64,000 nt of DNA from Arsenicitalea aurantiaca. GTDB lineage: Bacteria > Pseudomonadota > Alphaproteobacteria > Rhizobiales > Devosiaceae. The stretch's first letter is position 1. Every line of letters starts with the position of its first letter. Shown one piece after another: positions 49,902 through 59,324 of this stretch. The position numbers and the translations under genes are program-made. The notes beneath the pieces were generated by a model, which saw nothing but the letters and a program-made list of their open reading frames with translations, had not been told where the DNA came from and ran no database searches. Location of the stretch: NCBI RefSeq assembly GCF_003994485.1, contig NZ_RZNJ01000002.1:185255-249254 (forward strand), written 5' to 3'.

Positions 49902-51037
49902 AGACCTTCGGCATCGGGATCATGGGGTGTGGGAACATATCGGAGACCTACCTCACGCTGATCCCGCGCTTTGCGGGCCTCGAGGTCCGTGCGTTGGCCG
50001 ATCTCAACCCCGAAGCGGCGCGTCAACGCGGCGAGGCCTTCGGCGTTGCGCCTATGTCTCCTGAGGAGATGCTCGGTCGGGAAGACGTCGACATCGTCAT
50101 CAATCTGACCGTGCCCGATGCCCATTTTGCGGTGAGTTCGGCAATCCTGGCCGCCGGCAAGCATGTCTACTCCGAAAAGCCTTTCGCGCTCACGCTCGAA
50201 CAGGCGGAGACGCTTCGGAGTATCGCTACCGAGCGTGGGCTCGTGGTGTGCAGTGCGCCCGATACCTTTCTCGGCGGAGCGTTGCAGCAGGCGCGCGAAC
50301 TGATCGACGATGGGCGGATCGGCCGGCCGACATCGGGCACCGCGCACGTCATGGGCCGCGGCATGGAGCATTGGCACCCCAATCCGGACTTCTTCTTCAA
50401 GAAGGGCGGCGGGCCGATGCTCGACCTCGGCCCGTATTACATCACCGCCCTTGTCCATCTGCTCGGACCGGTGCGCCGCGTCACCGCGATTTCAGGCGCA
50501 GCGCGGCAGGAGCGGATCATCACGAGCCAGCCCCGCGCAGGCGAGCGGGTGCGTGTGGAAACGCCGACGACGATTCACGCCATCATGCAGTTTGCCTCCG
50601 ACGCGATCGTCACCATCGGTGCCAGCTGGGACGTCTTCGCGCACGGCCACCACAATATCGAGCTCTATGGTACGGAGGGCTCGCTTTTCCTGCCCGACCC
50701 GAACTGGTTCGACGGCGCCCTGGCCCTCACTGACCAGTCCGGAGAGCGCGAGGCCGTTCCGGCCTGGGACCACCCGCTCGGCGTGCCCAACTGGCAGCGG
50801 CCCTCTGGCCCCGACCTCGCCAACCACCGCGCCGCCGGGCTTGCCGACATGGCTCGCGCCATTGTCGAGGGGCGTTCAGCCCGCTGCGACATTGCGCTTG
50901 CTACCCATGTCGTGGACATCATGACGGCGATCCTCCACGCGGGGGATACGGGCGAAATGGTCACGCTCACTACCACCTGCGAGCGTCCTGCCGCATTGCG
51001 GCCCGAGGATGCTCGCGCCTTGCTTAAGCAGAACTGA
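49898..51037 (+). CDS. Gfo/Idh/MocA family oxidoreductase 1
   Basis: A 379-residue NAD(P)-dependent sugar or inositol dehydrogenase. Rossmann start FGIGIMGCGNISETYLTLIP, then ALADLNPEAARQRGEAFGV, HFAVSSAILAAGKHVYSEKP with the EKP Lys, and MLDLGPYYITALVHLLG, where the Asp and the position of the usual catalytic His differ (Tyr-Tyr). The C-terminal domain includes WDVFAHGHHNIELYGTEGSL. It is cotranscribed with the epimerase and the second Gfo/Idh gene. Confidence 0.9.
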   Translation: MKTFGIGIMGCGNISETYLTLIPRFAGLEVRALADLNPEAARQRGEAFGVAPMSPEEMLGREDVDIVINLTVPDAHFAVSSAILAAGKHVYSEKPFALTLEQAETLRSIATERGLVVCSAPDTFLGGALQQARELIDDGRIGRPTSGTAHVMGRGMEHWHPNPDFFFKKGGGPMLDLGPYYITALVHLLGPVRRVTAISGAARQERIITSQPRAGERVRVETPTTIHAIMQFASDAIVTIGASWDVFAHGHHNIELYGTEGSLFLPDPNWFDGALALTDQSGEREAVPAWDHPLGVPNWQRPSGPDLANHRAAGLADMARAIVEGRSARCDIALATHVVDIMTAILHAGDTGEMVTLTTTCERPAALRPEDARALLKQN

Positions 51038-51047
51038 AGGAAACGCG

Positions 51048-52202
51048 ATGGCGGAAAATGGCGCTCGACGGATCAGGCTCGGCATGGTCGGCGGTGGAGC
51101 AGGGGCCTTCATCGGCTACGTCCACCGTATCGCCGCCCGATTGGATGGTGACTACGAACTCGTCGCAGGGGCCCTGTCGTCGGATCCGGACCGCGCGGCA
51201 AGTTCAGCCCGCGATCTGGGCATCGCACCCGAGCGGAGCTATGCGGACTGGGCCGCGATGGCGCGGGCGGAAGCGGCCCGTCCCGACGGCATCGATGCGG
51301 TTTCGATAGTCACTCCGAACCATGTGCATTTTGGGCCTGCCAAGGCGTTCCTCGAAGCCGGTATCCACGTGATCTGCGACAAGCCGCTGACGGCTACGCT
51401 CGAAGAGGCGCGTGCGCTTGCCGACGTTCGCCCTGCCAAGGGCGCGCGCTTTCTGCTCACCCACAACTATACCGGCTATCCGCTGATCCGGCAGGCGCGT
51501 GAACTCGTGGCGTCTGGTGCGCTCGGGACCCTGCGCGTCGTACAGGCCGAATATGCCCAGGACTGGCTGACCGAGGCCGCCGAAACGACGGGCTCCAAGC
51601 AGGCGGAATGGCGTACGGACCCGGCGCGCTCGGGCGCCGGTGGCGCAATCGGCGACATCGGCACGCATGCCTATAATCTGCTGCGCTTCGTCTCCGGCCT
51701 CAAGACCCAGGCGGTCGCCGCGGATCTGTCGAGCTTCGTGCCCGGACGCCGGCTCGACGACAACGTCAACATCATGCTGCGCTTTGAAGGCGGCGCGCGA
51801 GGCATGCTGTGGGCAAGCCAGGTCGCGGTCGGCAACGAGAACGGCCTGAAGCTGCGGATCTATGGCGACAAGGCCGGGCTCGAATGGGGGCAGGAAGATC
51901 CGAACCGCATGTGGTTCACCGAGTTCGGGAAGCCCCGGCAGTTGCTGACGCGCGGCGGTGCGATCGATGGTCCGGCTGCCGGCGCCATGGGCGTCCGCGT
52001 GCCGGCGGGCCACCCCGAAGGCTATCTCGAAGCGTTCGCGACGCTCTACAGCCAGTTTGCCAAGGTGATCCGCGGCGACGGCGATGAGGTCGCCGGACTG
52101 CTGCCGACCCTCGCCGATGGCGTGGAGGGCGTGACCTTCATTGCGGCCGCGGTCAAATCCAGCAGGGATGACAGCCGCTGGGTACGGTTCTCCGAGGTGT
52201 GA
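51048..52202 (+). CDS. Gfo/Idh/MocA family oxidoreductase 2
   Basis: A 384-residue paralogous dehydrogenase: IRLGMVGGGAGAFIGYVHRI, SIVTPNHVHFGPAKAFLEAG, IHVICDKPLTATLEEARALA with the DKP Lys, and GAIGDIGTHAYNLLRFVSGL with the Asp and His of the active site. Its GGGxG-type start differs from the first enzyme. ATG at 51048 follows GAAGGAAACG. A pair of different Gfo/Idh enzymes with an epimerase is the usual make-up of pathways that oxidise a sugar at C3 and later reduce a keto intermediate. Confidence 0.9.
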   Translation: MAENGARRIRLGMVGGGAGAFIGYVHRIAARLDGDYELVAGALSSDPDRAASSARDLGIAPERSYADWAAMARAEAARPDGIDAVSIVTPNHVHFGPAKAFLEAGIHVICDKPLTATLEEARALADVRPAKGARFLLTHNYTGYPLIRQARELVASGALGTLRVVQAEYAQDWLTEAAETTGSKQAEWRTDPARSGAGGAIGDIGTHAYNLLRFVSGLKTQAVAADLSSFVPGRRLDDNVNIMLRFEGGARGMLWASQVAVGNENGLKLRIYGDKAGLEWGQEDPNRMWFTEFGKPRQLLTRGGAIDGPAAGAMGVRVPAGHPEGYLEAFATLYSQFAKVIRGDGDEVAGLLPTLADGVEGVTFIAAAVKSSRDDSRWVRFSEV

Positions 52203-52208
52203 ACGGCC

Positions 52209-52226
52209 CCGGCGCCATGGCGCCGG
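52209..52226. terminator. Perfect palindrome between convergent genes
   Basis: CCGGCGCCATGGCGCCGG is an 18-base perfect palindrome, 7 bases after the Gfo/Idh 2 stop and 23 bases from the end of aapP. It could form a hairpin on either strand and act as a bidirectional stop, but no T-run follows. Confidence 0.5.
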
Positions 52227-52248
52227 AAGCCCGTCTGATCGCTGATTG

Positions 52249-53049
52249 CTAGTGCAGGATCTGGCTGAGGAACAGCTTGGTCCGCTCGTGCTGCGGGTTC
52301 GAGAAGAACGGCTCTGGCTCGTTCTGCTCGATGATCTGCCCCTGGTCCATGAAGATGACCCGGTTTGCCACCTGGCGCGCAAAGCCCATCTCATGGGTAA
52401 CGCAGATCATGGTCATGCCTTCTTCGGCGAGCGACACCATCACGTCGAGCACTTCCTTGATCATTTCGGGATCGAGTGCCGAAGTCGGCTCGTCGAACAG
52501 CATGACCTTCGGGTTCATGCAGAGCGAGCGGGCGATGGCGACGCGCTGCTGCTGCCCGCCCGACAGCTGGCCGGGGTATTTGCTGGCCTGCTCGGGGATC
52601 TTGACCCGCTCCAGATACATCATCGCGGTCTCCTCGGCCTTGGCCTTCGGAATGCCGCGCACCCAGATCGGCGCAAGCGTCAGGTTCTGCAGGATGGTGA
52701 GGTGCGGGAAGAGATTGAAGTGCTGGAACACCATGCCGACTTCACGACGGACCTCGTCGATGCGCTTGAGGTCCGAGGTGAGCTCGGTGCCGTTGACCAC
52801 GATATGGCCCTGCTGGTGCTCCTCAAGCCGGTTGATGCACCGGATGAGGGTCGATTTGCCCGAGCCCGAGGGCCCGGCGATGACGATCCGCTCGCCCCGC
52901 ATGACCTTGAGGTTGATATCGCGCAGCACATGGAAGTCGCCGAACCATTTGTGCATGTCGATGACCTCGATGGCGACATCGGTCTTCGACACGGTCATGT
53001 GCGAGCGGTCGATCGGGCGCTCGGGCATGGCGGGGGCGGTTTCGGTCAT
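52249..53049 (-). CDS. aapP: General L-amino-acid ABC transporter ATP-binding protein
   Basis: A 266-residue PAAT ATPase: Walker [21 protein letters not shown], signature [16 protein letters not shown], Walker [18 protein letters not shown] and switch His in [13 protein letters not shown]. The order J-Q-M-P, all on the minus strand, is that of the rhizobial aap operon, which takes up many L-amino acids. An N-terminal extension of about 20 residues precedes the core. The start lies 2 bases after the aapM stop, whose last codons form its ribosome site (GAGGTAATC). Confidence 0.93.
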   Translation of the reverse strand: MTETAPAMPERPIDRSHMTVSKTDVAIEVIDMHKWFGDFHVLRDINLKVMRGERIVIAGPSGSGKSTLIRCINRLEEHQQGHIVVNGTELTSDLKRIDEVRREVGMVFQHFNLFPHLTILQNLTLAPIWVRGIPKAKAEETAMMYLERVKIPEQASKYPGQLSGGQQQRVAIARSLCMNPKVMLFDEPTSALDPEMIKEVLDVMVSLAEEGMTMICVTHEMGFARQVANRVIFMDQGQIIEQNEPEPFFSNPQHERTKLFLSQILH

Positions 53050-53051
53050 GA

Positions 53052-54185
53052 TTACCTCTTATGGCCGGTATGCAGGCGCTCTTCCATGTAGATGGAGTAG
53101 CGCGACATTGCGAAACAGAATGCCCAGAACAGGAAGCCGGCGAAGATATAGCCGGTCACCGCATGGGTGGGGGAAGACCAGGCAGGGTCCGACCCTGCGG
53201 CCCTGACTGTGTTGAGTAACTCGAACAGCCCGATGATCGAGACCAGCGAGGTGTCCTTGAACAGGGCGATGAAGGTGTTGACGATGCCCGGAATGACGTG
53301 CTTGAGCGCTTGGGGCAGGATGATCAGCCCCATCGTCTTGGGCTTGCTGAGCCCCAGCGCTCCCGCCGCCTCGTACTGACCGCGCGGCATCGCCTGCAGC
53401 CCACCGCGAACCACTTCGGCCATATAGGCGGATTCGAACAGACAGATGCCGATGATGGCGCGCATCAGCGTGTCCGTCGATACGCCCTGCGGCATGAAGA
53501 GCGGGAACATGACCGAAGCCATGAAGAGCACGGTGATCAGTGGAACCGCCCGCCACAGCTCGATGAAGGCGATGCAGAAGCTGCGAATGGCGGGAAGTTT
53601 AGACTGTCGGCCGAGCGCAAGCAGGATGCCGAGCGGCATCGAGACAATGATGCCGATCAGCGAGATGATGAGCGTCAGCGTCAACCCGCCCCATTCGCCC
53701 GAGCGCACTGGGCGCAGGCCGAAGACGCCGCCGGCCAGGAGCATGAAGGCGACGAAGGGATAAACGACGAAGAACAGGAGTGCCGCCGTGCGCTTGAAGG
53801 GCGCGCGCGGAATGAGGAGCGGCGCGATCAACACGATCCCGATAAGGAACATGAGATTGAGCCGCCAGATCTCCTCGGTCGGGTAGAAGCCGTAGATGAA
53901 GAAGTTGAGCCGTGCCTGGATGAAGATCCAGCACGCGCCGACGCCCTCGAAGCGGCAGGCCTCGCCGCGCAGGCCTTCCGGATCGCTCCAGACAGCATCT
54001 GCGATGAGGAAGTTATAGAGTGGCGGCACGATCATCGCGACGAAGGCGGCCGCCACCAGGGTGAGCAGCGCATTGCCGGGCGTCGAGAAGAGGTTTGCCT
54101 TGAGCCATGCCCCGATGCCGGTCGTGCGGACCGGTGGGGGCAGGGTCGGCTCCATCTCCCTGCGGACGAAAGCTGTGTCGGTCAT
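53052..54185 (-). CDS. aapM: General L-amino-acid ABC transporter permease AapM
   Basis: A 377-residue permease, longer than simple HisM-type permeases as usual for the Aap/Bzt family. Helices flank a periplasmic insert containing [20 protein letters not shown]. The PAAT permease signature is in [43 protein letters not shown] at 54185 is used; the open frame starts with TTG at 54212 within aapQ. Confidence 0.93.
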   Translation of the reverse strand: MTDTAFVRREMEPTLPPPVRTTGIGAWLKANLFSTPGNALLTLVAAAFVAMIVPPLYNFLIADAVWSDPEGLRGEACRFEGVGACWIFIQARLNFFIYGFYPTEEIWRLNLMFLIGIVLIAPLLIPRAPFKRTAALLFFVVYPFVAFMLLAGGVFGLRPVRSGEWGGLTLTLIISLIGIIVSMPLGILLALGRQSKLPAIRSFCIAFIELWRAVPLITVLFMASVMFPLFMPQGVSTDTLMRAIIGICLFESAYMAEVVRGGLQAMPRGQYEAAGALGLSKPKTMGLIILPQALKHVIPGIVNTFIALFKDTSLVSIIGLFELLNTVRAAGSDPAWSSPTHAVTGYIFAGFLFWAFCFAMSRYSIYMEERLHTGHKR

Positions 54186-54198
54186 GTCAGGGCCCGCC

Positions 54199-55419
54199 TC
54201 AACGTTCCACAAGCGCCACGCGGGCGTTGTACCAGTTCATGAAGAGCGACGTGGTCAGCGAGAAGGTCAGGTAGACGAGCATGGTCAGCCCGATGATCTC
54301 GATGGCGCGTCCGCTCTGGTTGAGGGCGGTGCCGACGAAGACGCTGACGAGCTCGGGAAAGCCGATCGCTGCGCCGAGCGAGGAGTTCTTGGTCAGGTTC
54401 AGATACTGGCTCGTGAGCGGCGGCACGATCACCCGCATTGCCTGCGGGATGATGACGAGCCGCAAGCGGTCGCCCTCCTGCAGCCCGAGCGAGGCTGCCG
54501 CTTCGGTCTGCCCGTGGCTGACCGACAGGATACCGGCCCGGACGATCTCTGCGATGAAGGCTGCCGTATACATGACGAGCCCGACGATCAGCGCGGTCAG
54601 TTCCGGTGGGGCCGTGAAGCCGCCGCGATAGTTGAAACCCTGAAGTTCGGGAACGTTGAAGGTGATCTGCGTGCCGCTGAGCAAGAGCGCAGCAAGCGTC
54701 GGAACGAGTACGATCGCCGCCATCGGCAACCAGACCGGACGCCGGTTACCTGTCTCCACGGTGCGTTTGAGCGTGTGCCGCCGCCAGAGCAGCGCCAAGA
54801 TAACGCTCGCCAGCAACACGAGGCCCACGATCCAGGAGCGATCGTCGAAGACCGCGGCAGGCATGGAGAAGCCGCGCTGGTTGAGCACGAAGCCGCCGGG
54901 AAAGGTGTAGCTCTGGCGCACATTGGGCAGCGCGTTGAGCAGCAGGTAATACCAGAACAGCAGCTGCAGCAGCAGCGGGACGTTGCGGAGGATTTCGATG
55001 TAGACCGTCGCGAACTTCCGGATCAGGAAGTTTGAAGAAAGTCGAGCAATGCCGACGACGAACCCGATGACGGTTGCGAGCACCACGCCGATCGAGGCGA
55101 CGAGCAGCGTGTTGGTGATGCCGACGAAGTAGACCTGCAGATAGCTGGCCGCGCGTTCGAAGGGGATGAGGGTGAAGCTGATGTTGAAGCCGGCCGGCTG
55201 GCCGAGGAATCCGAAGCCCGTCGCCTTGTTCTGCGCTGCCAGATTGGCTGCTGCATTCGAGGCGAGCCACCATACCAGCGCAACGAGCGCGGCAAGCAGC
55301 ATTGCCTGATAGGCGAAACCGCGAAAGCGGGGGTCGTTCAGGATCGAAGTTTTGGGTTGCGTGCGGGTGTCGTCATGCCGCTGCGGCGCACCTCGCAGCT
55401 GGGCGCTGTTGTCCGTCAT
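54199..55419 (-). CDS. aapQ: General L-amino-acid ABC transporter permease AapQ
   Basis: A 406-residue permease with about eight helices. FAYQAMLLAALVALVWWLAS starts the membrane part, YLQVYFVGITNTLLVASIGV follows, and the EAA-type loop is EIVRAGILSVSHGQTEAAAS, LGLQEGDRLRLVIIPQAMRV. Length matches R. leguminosarum AapQ (about 400). A strong terminator-like hairpin separates it from aapJ, so part of the transcripts should stop before it. Confidence 0.93.
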   Translation of the reverse strand: MTDNSAQLRGAPQRHDDTRTQPKTSILNDPRFRGFAYQAMLLAALVALVWWLASNAAANLAAQNKATGFGFLGQPAGFNISFTLIPFERAASYLQVYFVGITNTLLVASIGVVLATVIGFVVGIARLSSNFLIRKFATVYIEILRNVPLLLQLLFWYYLLLNALPNVRQSYTFPGGFVLNQRGFSMPAAVFDDRSWIVGLVLLASVILALLWRRHTLKRTVETGNRRPVWLPMAAIVLVPTLAALLLSGTQITFNVPELQGFNYRGGFTAPPELTALIVGLVMYTAAFIAEIVRAGILSVSHGQTEAAASLGLQEGDRLRLVIIPQAMRVIVPPLTSQYLNLTKNSSLGAAIGFPELVSVFVGTALNQSGRAIEIIGLTMLVYLTFSLTTSLFMNWYNARVALVER

Positions 55420-55485
55420 CCATACCTCTCGCCGAATTGCACCGCGCTTCCGGCCCGCCCAAGAGCCGAAGGCGTTGCCGCAAGG

Positions 55486-55515
55486 AAAAACCCGGCGGCA
55501 CGAAGGCCGCCGGGT
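55486..55515 (-). terminator. Terminator/attenuator between aapJ and aapQ
   Basis: On the minus strand ACCCGGCGGC (55515-55506), a 6-base loop and GCCGCCGGGT (55499-55490) form a 10-base-pair stem followed by TTTTCC, 13 bases after the aapJ stop. It likely stops most aapJ transcripts, keeping the binding protein in excess over the permease. Confidence 0.88.
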
Positions 55516-55528
55516 GAGCGTTCAGCGA

Positions 55529-56545
55529 TCAGCGGATCGGCGGGGCATACTGGATGCCGCCATCGGTCCACAGGGCGTTGAGGCCACGCGGGATGTTCAG
55601 CGGGGTGTTCTCGCCGACATGGCGCTCATAGAGCTCACCATAATTGCCGACATGCTTGATGATGCGATACGCCCAGTCGGCGGTGAGGCCGATCGGGCCG
55701 CCAAAGTCACCCTCGACGCCGAGCAGGCGCATGATTTCGGGATTATCCGAGCCGAGCATGTCGTCGACATTGGCCTGGGTCACGCCCAGCTCTTCGGCAT
55801 TGAGAAGGGCGAAATACGTCCAGCGGGCAACGTTGAACCAGCGGGTATCACCGGCGCGCACCACGGGGCCCAGCGGCTCCTTGGAAATGATCTCGGGCAG
55901 GATGATGTGGGCACCCGGATCGGGGAACAATGTACGCTCGGCGGCAATGGCCGACGAATCCGTCGTGTAGGCGTCGCAGCGACCATCGAGATAGGCTTGG
56001 GTGACTTCGTCACGCGTAACGAAGACGACGGTGTCGACGGTGATGTTGTTGGCGGCGAAATAGTCGGCGGCGTTCAGCTCGGTCGTCGTGCCCGATTCGA
56101 TGCACATCGCGGCGCCGTCCAGCTCGAGCGCCGAGGTGATGCCGTCGGCTTCACGGACGATGAAGCCCTGGCCGTCATAGAACATGGTGCCGACGAACGA
56201 GATCCCGAGATCGGTGTCGCGCGACATGGTCCAGGTGGTGGTGCGCGAGAGCACGTCCACATTACCGTTCGAGAGCGATTCAAAACGAGCAGTCGACGTC
56301 AGCGGCGTGTAGCGCGCTGCATCCGGATCATCGAAGATCGCTGCGGCGAGCGCGCGGCAATAGTCGACCTCAAGCCCGGTCCAGTTGTTGTTCTCATCGG
56401 GGAAGGAGAAGCCGGCGACGCCTTCGGTAACGCCGCAATCGATGTACCCCTTGGCCACTACATCGTCGAGAGTGTCTGCATAGGCGGTGGCGGTGCTCAT
56501 GCCCATTGCTGCCGTTGCGGCAAGCAGGAGAAGCTTTTTCGACAT
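55529..56545 (-). CDS. aapJ: General L-amino-acid-binding protein AapJ
   Basis: A 338-residue periplasmic protein, family 3. Signal MSKKLLLLAATAAMGMSTAT with cleavage near AYADT, then LDDVVAKGYIDCGVTEGVAG and DENNNWTGLEVDYCRALAAA. The ligand site includes LSRTTTWTMSRDTDLGISFV and MCIESGTTTELNAADYFAAN; VTQAYLDGRCDAYTTDSSAI holds the C-terminal site. It ends GLNALWTDGGIQYAPPIR as in Aap/Bzt proteins. ATG at 56545 follows AAGG. Its promoter should lie in the 215-base gap to metC. Confidence 0.95.
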   Translation of the reverse strand: MSKKLLLLAATAAMGMSTATAYADTLDDVVAKGYIDCGVTEGVAGFSFPDENNNWTGLEVDYCRALAAAIFDDPDAARYTPLTSTARFESLSNGNVDVLSRTTTWTMSRDTDLGISFVGTMFYDGQGFIVREADGITSALELDGAAMCIESGTTTELNAADYFAANNITVDTVVFVTRDEVTQAYLDGRCDAYTTDSSAIAAERTLFPDPGAHIILPEIISKEPLGPVVRAGDTRWFNVARWTYFALLNAEELGVTQANVDDMLGSDNPEIMRLLGVEGDFGGPIGLTADWAYRIIKHVGNYGELYERHVGENTPLNIPRGLNALWTDGGIQYAPPIR

Positions 56546-56760
56546 ATTTGTTGCCTTTTGTTTCCTGACCCAGTGTGCCCGACAGAACCCATGCGTTCTG
56601 CATGTTTCGGTCGGCGGCACCTCCGCCTTGGACAGCGGTATCGATGCTGGTATGCATCGAAGCTTCTATTGCCCCTTGCGTCAAGCGCCATGGCGGAATT
56701 GGGGCAGCAAAACTGACGTTATTTTGTTCAGCGGCGACTGCTGAGCGCGAAATAGGCAGT

Positions 56761-57963
56761 ATGCTTATGAAGAAGTCATCTTCCGGTGGCCCGATGACTG
56801 GCCGCACCGAAACCCTGCTCACGCACGCAGGACGCAGTCCGGACGAGCAATGGGGTTTTGTCAACACGCCGGTCTTTCGCGGCTCCACGGTGCTCTTCAA
56901 ATCGCTCGATGCGCTCGAGGCGGCCAACCAGCCCTACCTCTATGGCCGTGCCGGCACGCCCACGACCGATGGGGTTGAAGAGATCATCACCGCGCTCGAG
57001 GGCGCGCATGCCACGCAGATCGTCCCATCGGGGCTGGCGGCCATCACCGTGGCGCTGCTTAGCGTCCTCTCCAGTGGCGACGAGGTGCTGATCACCGACA
57101 GCGCCTATGAACCGGTGCGCCAGTTCGCCGATGGCTATCTGGCGCGCATGGGTATAACCGCCAAATTCTACGATCCGCGGATCGGCGCGGGCATCGTCGA
57201 TCTGATCGGACCCAAGACGCGGGCCATCTTCGCGGAAAGCCCGGGATCGGGGACCTTCGAACTCCAGAACATCCCGGCGATCGCGGGCGTCGCGCAGGCG
57301 AGGGGCGTCAGGCTGATCGTCGACAATTCCTGGGCGAGCCCGCTTTTTTTCAAGCCGCTGGCGCTGGGCGCAGATATCGTGATCCATGCCGGCACGAAGC
57401 TTTTCGTCGGGCATTCGGACGCATTCGTCGGCACTATTTCGACCAATGCGGAGTGCTGGCCGGCGGTCGCGGCTACGCGCAAGCTGCTCGGTTTCTACAC
57501 CTCGCCCGATGAGGCGTTTCTGACCGCACGGGGGCTGCGCACGCTCTCGGTGCGCATGAAGGCCCATGAGGCGAGGGCGCTCGAACTCGCTAGCTGGCTC
57601 GAATCGCATCCGCTCGTGAAGCGCGTCGTGCACCCGGCGCTGCCCAGCCATCCCGACCATGCGATTTTCAAGCGCGATTATACCGGGTCAGGGACGCTCT
57701 TCGGCTTCCTGCTTCCCGATGCTCCGCGCGAGGCGCTGGCCGCATTTCTCGATGGGCTTACGCTCTTCGGGCTCGGCTATTCCTGGGGCGGCTACGAAAG
57801 CCTGATCATTCCGTTCACGCCGGGTCCGCGCCGGACGGCGGTGCCGTGGCGCGAAGAGGGGCGGCTTCTGCGTATTCATGTCGGCCTCGAGGACATAGAG
57901 GACCTCAAGGCCGATCTCGAGGCGGGGCTTGCCCGATACGCCGAGCTGGTCGATCGCCCCTAG
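56761..57963 (+). CDS. metC: Cystathionine beta-lyase
   Basis: A 400-residue Cys/Met-metabolism PLP enzyme that splits cystathionine to homocysteine, pyruvate and ammonia. It shows YGRAGTPTTDGVEEIITALE, EGAHATQIVPSGLAAITVAL, AYEPVRQFADGYLARMGI, VDNSWASPLFFKPLALGADI and the PLP Lys213 in VIHAGTKLFVGHSDAFVG. The beta-lyase type is supported by the SWGGYESL end. The start is uncertain: 56761 is used; ATG at 56794 is equally possible. It is divergent from aapJ, the same arrangement as in rhizobia. Confidence 0.92.
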   Translation: MLMKKSSSGGPMTGRTETLLTHAGRSPDEQWGFVNTPVFRGSTVLFKSLDALEAANQPYLYGRAGTPTTDGVEEIITALEGAHATQIVPSGLAAITVALLSVLSSGDEVLITDSAYEPVRQFADGYLARMGITAKFYDPRIGAGIVDLIGPKTRAIFAESPGSGTFELQNIPAIAGVAQARGVRLIVDNSWASPLFFKPLALGADIVIHAGTKLFVGHSDAFVGTISTNAECWPAVAATRKLLGFYTSPDEAFLTARGLRTLSVRMKAHEARALELASWLESHPLVKRVVHPALPSHPDHAIFKRDYTGSGTLFGFLLPDAPREALAAFLDGLTLFGLGYSWGGYESLIIPFTPGPRRTAVPWREEGRLLRIHVGLEDIEDLKADLEAGLARYAELVDRP

Positions 57964-58697
57964 CGGCGTCGGCCGACGAGACGCTGCACTGCTGCAAGCG
58001 GGCGGGCCGCGACCTGCCCGTCGGGGTGGAAGCGGAAGAGCCAGCCTCTGCTCGCGAATGCGTTGCGCACCAGATAGGCGCCGAGAATCCCGACGATCAG
58101 CCCGCCGACGACGTCCGACGGATAATGGGCGCCGACATAGATTCGCGAAATGCCGACCATGAAGGCAAAGCCCATCACCCAGGGCAGCCAGCGCGGGCTC
58201 AGGAAGGCAATGACCATGGCGAGGGCGAAGATGGTCGTCGCATGGCCGGAGGGAAAGCTCTGATAGGCGTAGTCGAAAATGCTGGTCTGGAACTGGAAGG
58301 GGCCTGCAGTTTCCAGCAATTCGGGCCGTGCGCGACCGATCAGCCGTTTCATGATGGCGGAGACGAGGCCCGGCAGGCCCACCCCGATGAACATGAAGCC
58401 GAAGACCTGCGTCATCTGCCAGAGCGCAAGCTTGGGCGTGCGCTTGGGGATGACGAGCGCAAGGAGCCCGGAGACGACCCCCATCGCGAGTGCCGGGATC
58501 AGGATCCAGTCTGACTTTCCCCAATCGGTCAGCTGCTCGAAGAAGGCCAGTATGCCGACCGGCGAGGCCTGCGCGGCGGTCGAGAGGTAGACATCGACCA
58601 GCATGGCAAGCCCGAGCGCCCCGATCATCCCTACAAGAAAGAGGGGCCAGGTGCGCCGCGAAAGGCCGAACGGGTAGGGGCTGGTCAGCTCGATCAT
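57960..58697 (-). CDS. PAP2 superfamily membrane phosphatase
   Basis: A 245-residue integral membrane phosphatase with about six helices and all three PAP2 motifs: KRLIGRARPE, SFPSGHATTIFAL and SRIYVGAHYPSDVVGG, with the catalytic His in each of the last two. It may dephosphorylate phosphatidic acid, phosphatidylglycerol phosphate or undecaprenyl diphosphate. Its stop codon shares the palindrome CTAG with the metC stop on the other strand. Confidence 0.92.
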   Translation of the reverse strand: MIELTSPYPFGLSRRTWPLFLVGMIGALGLAMLVDVYLSTAAQASPVGILAFFEQLTDWGKSDWILIPALAMGVVSGLLALVIPKRTPKLALWQMTQVFGFMFIGVGLPGLVSAIMKRLIGRARPELLETAGPFQFQTSIFDYAYQSFPSGHATTIFALAMVIAFLSPRWLPWVMGFAFMVGISRIYVGAHYPSDVVGGLIVGILGAYLVRNAFASRGWLFRFHPDGQVAARPLAAVQRLVGRRR

Positions 58698-58800
58698 GTC
58701 GCCTTGTGTGCGATCGCAGATTTCGCGTCAACTCTCGCGCAGACCCGCTTCGAGCGCTTGCCCTTTTCCTCGCCATTCTGTATCGGGTGTCTACGAAGTT

Positions 58801-58877
58801 CGGGGTATAGCTCAGCCTGGTAGAGCACTGGTTTTGGGAACCAGGGGTCGAGTGTTCGAATCACTCTGCCCCGACCA
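58801..58877 (+). tRNA. tRNA-Pro (anticodon TGG)
   Basis: A 77-nucleotide cloverleaf. Acceptor CGGGGTA pairs with TGCCCCG, the anticodon stem CTGGT/ACCAG holds loop TTTGGGA (anticodon TGG), and the T arm reads GAGTGTTCGAATCACTC. Discriminator A and encoded CCA follow. It is 17 bases upstream of the NDUFS4-like gene. Confidence 0.97.
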
Positions 58878-58894
58878 TCGGAGACTTGAAGGTC

Positions 58895-59200
58895 ATGACT
58901 GCACGCATCTACCGCCCGGCGCCCAACGCCATGCAATCGGGTCGGGGAAAATCCCGCCAGTGGGTGCTGGTGCATGATGCGGCGACGCCACGCGAGATCG
59001 AGCCGCTGATGGGCTACACCTCTTCGCGCGATACGCGCACGCAGGTGAAGCTCGGCTTCGATACGCTGGAGGCTGCAGAGGCTTACGCTCAGCGCGAGGG
59101 TATCCCCTATACCGTGCAGCCTGCCCATGACGCGACCCCGCGGCGCAACCATTATTCGGATAATTTCCGTTTCGACCGCAAAACGCCCTGGACGCACTGA
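58895..59200 (+). CDS. ETC complex I subunit, NDUFS4-like
   Basis: A 101-residue homologue of mitochondrial NDUFS4, the 18-kDa accessory subunit of NADH:ubiquinone oxidoreductase, found in alphaproteobacteria. It shows ARIYRPAPNAMQSGRGKSRQ, WVLVHDAATPREIEPLMGYT, SSRDTRTQVKLGFDTLEAAE and NHYSDNFRFDRKTPWTH, a normal length and domain. It sits beside tRNA-Pro, as in many rhizobia, and apart from the nuo operon. Confidence 0.95.
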   Translation: MTARIYRPAPNAMQSGRGKSRQWVLVHDAATPREIEPLMGYTSSRDTRTQVKLGFDTLEAAEAYAQREGIPYTVQPAHDATPRRNHYSDNFRFDRKTPWTH

Positions 59201-59324
59201 CGCTGCGATCGCACAGGTCGCGGTGCGTTGAATTCTCTTTGAACCGACAGCGGGGATGAACTCCGCCGAGGCGCTTGACCCTCAAGCGGGCCATGCCAGA
59301 ATGGCGTGGCGAGGAGGACGAGAA

